From contig NZ_LT594324.1 in NCBI RefSeq assembly GCF_900089605.1, forward strand, positions 1,860,001 to 1,924,000: a stretch of 64,000 bases of DNA, in the 5' to 3' direction. The DNA comes from Micromonospora narathiwatensis. GTDB lineage: Bacteria; Actinomycetota; Actinomycetes; Mycobacteriales; Micromonosporaceae. Below the pieces are notes generated by a model, which worked only from the letters and a program-made list of their open reading frames with translations, was not told where the DNA came from and ran no database searches. Both the position numbers and the translations under genes were made by a program. Below, piece by piece: positions 58,617 to 64,000 of the stretch (position 1 is the stretch's first letter; each line of letters starts with the position of its first letter).

Positions 58617-59992
58617 GCCGCCTGCCAGTCCATCCGGATCGGGGAACGGTTCAGCCGCAGCATCAGCCGCGGGGGGATCCGGTACTGCCGGCGCAGCAGC
58701 GCGGTGGCGGCCCGGGTGAGCGCGCGGGGTTGCCGGTCGAGCCAGGTCAGCGTCTCCTCCAACGCGGCGAGCGCCTGGTCGATCTCCTCGGCCGTGCAGG
58801 TCAACGGCGGGTACGTGCGCAGCACCGGCTCGTTGATCTGCTCGTTGAGCGAGTGCCCGGTGTGCACGCCCCGCTGTCCCATGCCGATCGAGACCATCAG
58901 CTCCACCGCCGGGTTGGCCGTCCGCAGGCCGGCCATCAGCCCGATCCCGGGCGCGGCCAGCAGGTGCTTGGGGTGCCGGCGTACGGCGGCGGCCAGGCCC
59001 TCGGTGAGGCGCGGGCCCAGCTCGGCGGCCCGGGCCGGCAGGTCCCGGTCGCGGACCTCGGCGATCGTCGCCGCCGCGGCGGCGACCGCGACGCCGGTGA
59101 CCGAGGAGCCGGAGGCCAGCAGGGACGGGTGCCACCGTGGATGCCGGCCGGCGGCCGCCACCACCGTGGAGTTCAGCGCGCAGACACCGACCGGCACGAA
59201 ACCTCCGGTGAGCGCCTTGGACAGCAGCATGACGTCCGGCCGGACCCCGTCGTGTTCGACCGCGAACATCCGCCCGGTGCGACCGAACCCGGTCTGGATC
59301 TCGTCGGCCACGAACAGGGTGTCGCTGGCCGCGCAGGCGTCGGCGACCTCGCGGACGTAACCGGGCGGTGGGACGGTGAGGTGTGCGCCACCGAGCACCG
59401 GTTCCAGGAAGACCGCCGCCACCGAGCCGTCGGCCACCGCCGCGCGTACGGCCGCGGCGTCACCGTACGGGACCACGACGAGGTGCCCGCCGAGCGGCTC
59501 GAAGGGGGCACGGTGGTTGCGCTGGCCGAGCAGGGACAGCGCGGCCAGCGTCTTGCCGTGGTAGCTGCCGTCCGCGACCACGATCCGCTGCCGGTCGGGC
59601 CGGGCCAGCCGGACCGCGCGCAGCGCCGTCTCGCAGATCTCCGCTCCCGAACTGCCCAGCACGAAGCGGTCGAGCCCGGCCGGCAGGATGTCCAGCAGCG
59701 CGCGGAACAGCGCGGCGGTGGCCGGGTGCACCGCGCCGGGCGGGACCGCCGGAGCCTCGCGGAGAGCCTCGGTCACCGCCTCGGCCACCCGTGGGTTGCC
59801 GTGGCCGACCAGGAACACGCCGTAGCTGGCGGCGAGGTCGAGCGCGGCGGTGCCGTCCTCGGCGTACACCTGGGTGCCGCTGGCGTGGCTCTCCACCGTC
59901 CGCCCGGCGGCGGCCAGCATGGTCGCGGCCGTGGGGTTCCAGTGCCGGCCCAGCGCGGAGAAGATCCGCTGCCGGTCGTCCAGCGAGGTCAT
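58613..59992 (-). CDS. Class III PLP aminotransferase
   Basis: This 459-residue enzyme is a class III (ornithine/acetylornithine-type) aminotransferase. It has the phosphate loop GSSGAEICETALRAVRLA near residue 115, the DEIQTGFGRTG segment that binds the cofactor ring, and the PLP lysine K259 in LLSKALTGGFVPVG. A C-terminal basic extension of about 40 residues is unusual for the family. It would transfer an amino group to an aldehyde or ketone, giving an omega-amine. It overlaps both the upstream aminotransferase-like gene (4 nt) and the hemolysin-family gene (4 nt). Confidence 0.9.
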   Translation of the reverse strand: MTSLDDRQRIFSALGRHWNPTAATMLAAAGRTVESHASGTQVYAEDGTAALDLAASYGVFLVGHGNPRVAEAVTEALREAPAVPPGAVHPATAALFRALLDILPAGLDRFVLGSSGAEICETALRAVRLARPDRQRIVVADGSYHGKTLAALSLLGQRNHRAPFEPLGGHLVVVPYGDAAAVRAAVADGSVAAVFLEPVLGGAHLTVPPPGYVREVADACAASDTLFVADEIQTGFGRTGRMFAVEHDGVRPDVMLLSKALTGGFVPVGVCALNSTVVAAAGRHPRWHPSLLASGSSVTGVAVAAAAATIAEVRDRDLPARAAELGPRLTEGLAAAVRRHPKHLLAAPGIGLMAGLRTANPAVELMVSIGMGQRGVHTGHSLNEQINEPVLRTYPPLTCTAEEIDQALAALEETLTWLDRQPRALTRAATALLRRQYRIPPRLMLRLNRSPIRMDWQAA

Positions 59993-61239
59993 CGGCGTAC
60001 CTCCCGCTGGCCGTCGGGCCAGGTCGTCGCGAGCCGGTCGCCGGCGGCGGCGACCCGGTCGATGAGTTCGGCCGCGTCGTCCGGCGCGGCGGTGAGCGGG
60101 GGCAGCACGGCGACCACGTCCCCGTCCGGCGGACGCACCAGCACCCGTTCGCGGGCCAGCTCGGTGACCAGCTCCCGCGCGGCGGCCGGCGAGGCCGCGC
60201 GCAGCCAGATCAGGGCGCCGTCGGCGCCGACGTCGGTCACCGCGCCGGTGCCGACCAGCTCCGCCAGCCGGGACCGGGCGAGGCCGGCGACGTCCCGCTG
60301 CCGCTCGGCGAGCCGATCGTCGGCGGCCACCCGGAGGACGGCCGCCACGGCGGCCGAGGAGAGCGGGTTGGCGCCGAAGGTCGACCCGTGCAGGCTCGGG
60401 TTGCGGCGGGCGTAGACCCGGTCGTAGGTGGCGCGGCTGGTCACCAGGCAGCCGACCGGCACCGCGTCGGCGCCGAGCGTCTCGCCGAGCACCAGCGCGT
60501 CCGGCAGCACCGGCAGTTGGCTGACGGCCAGGTCGGTGCCGAGCCGGGCCGGCCCGGTGAGCCGCTCGTCGAGCACCAGCAGCGTGCCGCTGCGGTCGCA
60601 GGCCGCCCGTAGCCGCCGCCACCACTCGGGCGACAGGTCGGCCAGCCGGTGGCCGGGCGCCGCCGGGGCCACCACCACGGCGGCGACGTCGTCGCGGATC
60701 CGTTCGACCAGCTCGTCGGGGCGATCGCGCGGCACGGCGACCGGGCGTAGCGGCTGGTCGGGCAGGAGCGGGAAGCCGTGGGTCAGCGACAGCCCGTGGA
60801 CGAGGGTGCCGTGCTCCGCGCCGGCGAAGCCGGCCACCAGACGCCGTGCCCGGTGGGTGCCCTTGGCGAGCTTGAGCGCCGAGTCCAGCGCCTCGGCGCC
60901 GCTGTTGCACAGGTACGACACCGTCAGCGGGTCCGGGCAGAGTTGGTGCAGCGCGGTGACCGCCTCGGCCAGTGGCCGGCTGACCAGGATTCGGCTGGAC
61001 AGCGCGACGCGTCCGGCCTGCTCGACGAGGCGCCCGGTCACCACCGGGTGGCCGGGCCCGAAGCCGGCCGAGGCCGCGTCCAGCCACGTGGAGCCGTCCG
61101 CGGCCTCGATCCGGGCGCCCACCTGCCGCCGGACGACCGGGGCGTCCGGCCCGGGTGCGCCGAGCAGATGCCGGTGGACGACGGCGGCGTCGCCGAGGTC
61201 CGGCGTGTCGCGGGTTTCCAGGTGCGAATTGGTCGTCAT
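59989..61239 (-). CDS. Class III aminotransferase homologue lacking the PLP lysine
   Basis: This 416-residue protein follows the class III aminotransferase fold: [18 protein letters not shown] near residue 110, the equivalent of the DEIQTGFGRTG segment here [11 protein letters not shown], and [18 protein letters not shown]. At the lysine position the sequence is [16 protein letters not shown], with glutamate E253 (codon GAG) in place of the Schiff-base lysine. Without it normal transamination should not occur. It is the direct partner of an intact class III enzyme (4-nt overlap), so it may be a regulatory or structural subunit. The gene is otherwise undamaged. GGTGA lies 5 nt before the ATG. 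Confidence 0.85.
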   Translation of the reverse strand: MTTNSHLETRDTPDLGDAAVVHRHLLGAPGPDAPVVRRQVGARIEAADGSTWLDAASAGFGPGHPVVTGRLVEQAGRVALSSRILVSRPLAEAVTALHQLCPDPLTVSYLCNSGAEALDSALKLAKGTHRARRLVAGFAGAEHGTLVHGLSLTHGFPLLPDQPLRPVAVPRDRPDELVERIRDDVAAVVVAPAAPGHRLADLSPEWWRRLRAACDRSGTLLVLDERLTGPARLGTDLAVSQLPVLPDALVLGETLGADAVPVGCLVTSRATYDRVYARRNPSLHGSTFGANPLSSAAVAAVLRVAADDRLAERQRDVAGLARSRLAELVGTGAVTDVGADGALIWLRAASPAAARELVTELARERVLVRPPDGDVVAVLPPLTAAPDDAAELIDRVAAAGDRLATTWPDGQREVRR

Positions 61240-61348
61240 GGTTTCACCAATCACGGGCCGCCGACTCGCGCGAAAAGGACACGGGTGGCGCGGGCATAGG
61301 CGCCGCGGAATGGACGCGGTGCGGCACCGGCGGCCCGGTCGACCCGCT

Positions 61349-61570
61349 TCAGCATGTCCTTCGGTCCGCGAAAAGTCTTCGCGCATATTGCTGTCTTCGG
61401 GCGTGTGTCACCTCGGTCCCGGCGATCGGCCACGATCGTCGATCGTCGACGATCGTGCAGGTCAGCGGGCTGTCGGCGATGATCGAGGCGGCGGCTCGAC
61501 GCGCGGAGGCGTGGCTGAGTCGACTACCGGACATCTGTCGGATGGTTCCCTGTTCATCGATGTACGCCAC
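61349..61570 (-). CDS. Small unknown protein (73 aa) at the head of the operon
   Basis: This 73-residue frame starts with a GTG at 61570 preceded by AAAGGAG with 6-nt spacing, one of the best ribosome sites in the window. The protein is basic and rich in alanine and arginine ([20 protein letters not shown], with a late [16 protein letters not shown]). It has two cysteines (LTCTIVDD and the last residue). I recognise no family and see no carrier-protein DSL motif. It ends 109 bp before the aminotransferase homologue on the same strand, so it is the likely first gene of that operon. A leader-peptide or RiPP role cannot be excluded. Confidence 0.5.
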   Translation of the reverse strand: MAYIDEQGTIRQMSGSRLSHASARRAAASIIADSPLTCTIVDDRRSWPIAGTEVTHARRQQYARRLFADRRTC

Positions 61571-61660
61571 CCTGTTCTCCTTTCGAAAAAGCCGGCATGG
61601 CCTCATCACGACGAGGTAACACGGGCCCCGGTCAGCCGTGTGGCCATTATGGTTGCTGCC

Positions 61661-63010
61661 ATGAATGGGATTACGGGAGCGATCCATCGCCCGGGCGACG
61701 CCGGCTACGACAGCCACCGCTCGGGATACAACCGGGTCATCGAGCACCGGCCGGCCCTGGTCGTCGAGGCGGTGGACGCCGACGACGTGGCCGCCGCGGT
61801 GCGCCTCGCCGCCGCCGAGGAACGACCGGTGGCGGTGCAGGCCACCGGGCACGGACCAGCCGTGCCGGCCGACGACGCGGTGCTCATCCACACCGGACGG
61901 ATGACCGGCGTACGGACCGACCTGGCGAACCGCACCGCGCGGATCGCGGCCGGCGCGCGCTGGCGCGACGTGCTGGCCGTGGCGGCGCCGCACGGTCTCG
62001 CGCCGCTCAACGGCTCCAGCCCGGTGGTCGGCGCGGTCGGCTACACCATCGGTGGCGGGATCGGCATGCTGGGCCGGCGGTACGGCTTCGCGGCGGACCA
62101 CGTACGGGCCGTCGAACTGGTGACCGCCGACGGCCAGGTGCGCCGGCTCACGACGGACCGGGAGCCGGAGCTGTTCTGGGCGGTGCGCGGCGGCAAGGGG
62201 AACTTCGGGGTGGTCACCGCGCTGGAGGTCGACCTCTTCCCGGTGGCCCAGCTCTACGGCGGCGGCCTCTACTACGGCGCCGAGGCGGTCCCCGACGCGC
62301 TGGCCGCGTACGCCGGGTGGACGGAAACCGTGCCGGACGAGATGACCTCCTCGGTGCTGCTGGTCCAGGTGCCGGACATCGAGGCGGCTCCCGCGCCGCT
62401 GCGCGGGCGGTTCGTCATGCACCTGCGGATCGCCTACTGTGGCGCGCCGGAGGAGGGGGAGCGGCTGGTCGAGCCGCTGCGCAAGGCCGCGTCCCCGCTG
62501 ATGGACACCCTCGGTGTGCTGCCGTACGAGCGGGTCGGCTCGATCCATCACGAGCCCACCGATCCGGCGGCGAGCTACGGCCGGAACATCGCCCTGCGCG
62601 AGCTGGTGCCGGCGGTCGAGGCGTTGCTGGCCGCGGCCGGTCCCGACGCCCACGCGCCGTACGCGGTCGAACTGCGTCACCTCGGTGGGGCGTACGCCCG
62701 CCCGCCGGTGGTGCCCAACGCCGTCGGTGGCCGGGACGCCGGCTACAGCGTCTCCTCGATGTCCCTGGTCAACGGCACCGACCTGGAGACCCTGCGCACG
62801 GCCCACGAGGGGCTGCACGAGCGCCTGCGGCCGTGGCGTACCGGCGGTGGCCTGCTCAACTTCCTCGGCGTGCACGACGCCACCGAGGCCACCGTGCGGG
62901 CCGCCTTCGACCCGGCCGTCCACGAGCAGTTGGCCGCGGTCAAGGCCGTGTACGACCCGGGGAACCTCTTCCGGATCAACCACAACATCCCGCCGCGCGG
63001 CGCGGTGTGA
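61661..63010 (+). CDS. Berberine-bridge-type FAD-linked oxidase
   Basis: This 449-residue flavoprotein belongs to the BBE/PCMH oxidase family. H64 in ATGHGPAV is the likely histidine for covalent FAD attachment. [20 protein letters not shown] binds FAD, and the C-terminal BBE segment is [19 protein letters not shown] cysteine for a second covalent bond is not obvious in the GGIGML region. Relatives oxidise alkaloid, oligosaccharide or antibiotic intermediates. The ATG at 61661 gives a typical N-terminus; an ATG at 61649 is in frame. It is divergent from the seven-gene operon, so it may share control. Confidence 0.88.
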   Translation: MNGITGAIHRPGDAGYDSHRSGYNRVIEHRPALVVEAVDADDVAAAVRLAAAEERPVAVQATGHGPAVPADDAVLIHTGRMTGVRTDLANRTARIAAGARWRDVLAVAAPHGLAPLNGSSPVVGAVGYTIGGGIGMLGRRYGFAADHVRAVELVTADGQVRRLTTDREPELFWAVRGGKGNFGVVTALEVDLFPVAQLYGGGLYYGAEAVPDALAAYAGWTETVPDEMTSSVLLVQVPDIEAAPAPLRGRFVMHLRIAYCGAPEEGERLVEPLRKAASPLMDTLGVLPYERVGSIHHEPTDPAASYGRNIALRELVPAVEALLAAAGPDAHAPYAVELRHLGGAYARPPVVPNAVGGRDAGYSVSSMSLVNGTDLETLRTAHEGLHERLRPWRTGGGLLNFLGVHDATEATVRAAFDPAVHEQLAAVKAVYDPGNLFRINHNIPPRGAV

Positions 63011-63623
63011 TGGCCGCTCCGAATTGACGCCGAAACTGTTCACCCCGCATTTCTTGTAGCTTTCGGTGAGGTGTCCGGTAAACGCCGGGCCAAAAAATGT
63101 TTCGGGCAGATGGCACATCCGGTCGTATGCCACATACTCCACATGTGGCGTTTGTCGGAAGCGCGACACCTATATATCATCACCGATGGCTACCCTCTGC
63201 GAGAATGTCCTCGCGCAGAGCAATTTGGGAGTCGTTCGGGAAGCATGCTGCCTGGCAAAGTCTTTTCCGATCCTGGTGATGCCACCGGCATCGGGGGCTG
63301 GCGTCCCGCCGTCGCCACCGCCGCCTTCGTCCCGGTCGACGTCGCCTCAAAAGGAACCGCAGGAACTCAATCACCTACGACCAGAATCGACAAACAGGAT
63401 TCGGCTGTCCACTTCCGGGCGAGACCGTTCCGGCTCACGGGCAGCCTATTCGAACAGCCCATCGAAATGACGCTCGTGGATCAGCCTGGTCGCCTGGCGG
63501 GTCGACTGGTCGGAGCGCGACGAGCGCGGTGGGCGGCAACGATGGTGGTGGTCTGCCGCCGGGCCCACGGGTCGGGTCGCCAATCGGCCCGGGGCTCCGC
63601 GCGGACGCTGGGGGAGGCGTTCG
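63011..63623. other. Long upstream region of the SARP gene, lower GC
   Basis: This 613-bp stretch has no convincing gene, and its first 250 bp are clearly less GC-rich than the rest of the window (AAAAAATG near 63094, CTATATATCATC near 63170). Two inverted repeats stand out: GCCACAT at 63129 with ATGTGGC at 63143 (7 bp, 7-nt spacer), and CTCTGCG at 63195 with CGCAGAG at 63214 (7 bp, 12-nt spacer). They could be operators or RNA hairpins in a long leader. Such regions often precede pathway-specific regulators. Confidence 0.5.
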
Positions 63624-64000
63624 GTGCGACAACTTCAGGAATCACTGTGCCTGGCCGTGCTCGGCCCCATGCGGGCCTGGCGGCACGGCGACGAGATCAC
63701 GCTGGGCCCGCCCAAACAACGGGCGGTGCTCGGCCTGCTGGCCAGCCGGGTCAACGACGTGGTCGGCTTCGAGGAGATCATCGACGCGGTCTGGGGCAAC
63801 GAGGTCCCGCCAACCGCGGCGAACGGGGTGCACACCTACATCGCCGGCCTGCGCCGGGTCATCGAACCGGGTCGCAGCCGGCGGGACCTGGGCGAGGTCC
63901 TGGTCTCCACCGGTGGCGGGTACGCCCTGTTCATGGACCCGGACGCGCTGGACACGACGCTCTTCGCGGCCGAGGGGCGACGCGCCCGACGGTTGCGCGA
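63624..64000 (+). CDS. SARP/BTAD-family transcriptional regulator, 5' part
   Basis: The first 125 residues of an activator of the Streptomyces antibiotic regulatory protein type are visible; the frame is open to the window end. It begins at the GTG 63624, with GGGGGAGG 6 nt upstream. The winged-helix DNA-binding domain shows LAVLGPMRAWRHGDEITLG, PPKQRAVLGLLA, DAVWGNEVPPTAANGVHTYI and VSTGGGYAL, the standard order of the OmpR-like SARP fold. The bacterial transcriptional activator domain would follow. Such proteins switch on nearby biosynthetic clusters, which supports reading the region as natural-product DNA. Confidence 0.85.
   Translation, partial: MRQLQESLCLAVLGPMRAWRHGDEITLGPPKQRAVLGLLASRVNDVVGFEEIIDAVWGNEVPPTAANGVHTYIAGLRRVIEPGRSRRDLGEVLVSTGGGYALFMDPDALDTTLFAAEGRRARRLR

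Noticed and set aside
61580..63169. 5' part of a 606-codon minus-strand open frame
   Set aside because: It is antisense to the BBE oxidase. Only its 3' end, from the GTG at 61570, has a ribosome site and was kept as a small gene.
63066..63470. 134-codon + frame before the SARP gene
   Set aside because: It lacks a ribosome site, has no domain-like pattern, and its C-terminal half is low-complexity proline and serine.
1..64000. CRISPR arrays, tRNA, rRNA and insertion sequences
   Set aside because: I saw no regularly spaced repeats, no cloverleaf or rRNA-like segments and no transposase or integrase motifs; absence by eye is not proof.

Overview
The window is high-GC actinobacterial DNA. GTG starts, ATGA/GTGA gene overlaps, Tat and lipobox leaders, an S-adenosyl methyltransferase of the DUF574 type and a SARP regulator all fit a Micromonosporaceae genome, most likely Micromonospora or a close relative. 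That placement is inference from style and gene content; no rRNA is present. I see no tRNA, rRNA, CRISPR array, transposase or integrase.

Region 1 (1-9834) is the 3' part of one tightly coupled catabolic operon on the + strand: nucleoside hydrolase (cut by the window edge), ThuA/GATase-like protein, alpha/beta hydrolase, acetamidase/formamidase, ribokinase-type kinase, 2,5-dioxovalerate-type aldehyde dehydrogenase, L-2-hydroxyglutarate oxidase and a large D-2-hydroxyglutarate-dehydrogenase-like flavo/Fe-S protein. From the second gene on, each gene overlaps the next by 4 nt. Region 2 (9890-20115) is mixed: a UbiA prenyltransferase behind a striking 17-bp inverted repeat, an APC permease, a GPP34 protein, an acetyltransferase, a secreted SGNH-like protein, a GlxA-type regulator, a Tat-exported metallo-hydrolase, a SAM methyltransferase and an MFS transporter.

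Region 3 (20388-28979) is a complete-looking hopanoid operon: hpnC, hpnD, hpnE, a polyprenyl diphosphate synthase, squalene-hopene cyclase, one protein joining an HpnG-like nucleosidase to IspH, and hpnH. It runs from isoprenoid precursor supply to ribosylhopane. Convergent to it (29024-33266) lies a lipid group: an SDR, an 881-aa fusion of an MGDG-synthase-like glycosyltransferase with a wax ester synthase/DGAT, and a divergent PAP2 phosphatase. Region 4 (33326-46380) holds a transporter, a double-MerR regulator, small enzymes, an ECF sigma/anti-sigma pair beside a Tat lipoprotein, a group of STAS, BON and membrane proteins, and a two-component system with a GerMN lipoprotein.

Region 5 (46967-64000) looks like natural-product territory. 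It has an aromatic-polyketide-style tailoring cassette (FAD monooxygenase carrying two ABM domains, ABM enzyme, P450, duplicated TcmI-type cyclase) with no ketosynthase in view, a SnoaL-like protein, a CPBP-type membrane protein and a vanadium-haloperoxidase-like protein. A seven-gene minus-strand operon (61570 down to 54880) then encodes a small unknown protein, a class-III aminotransferase homologue lacking its PLP lysine, an intact class-III aminotransferase, a thermostable-hemolysin-family protein, an acyl-CoA ligase, a TauD-like oxygenase and an SRPBCC protein. It is flanked by a berberine-bridge-type oxidase and the start of a SARP regulator. This operon is my best candidate for an undescribed system: I infer that an acid is activated and joined to an amine, then oxidised.
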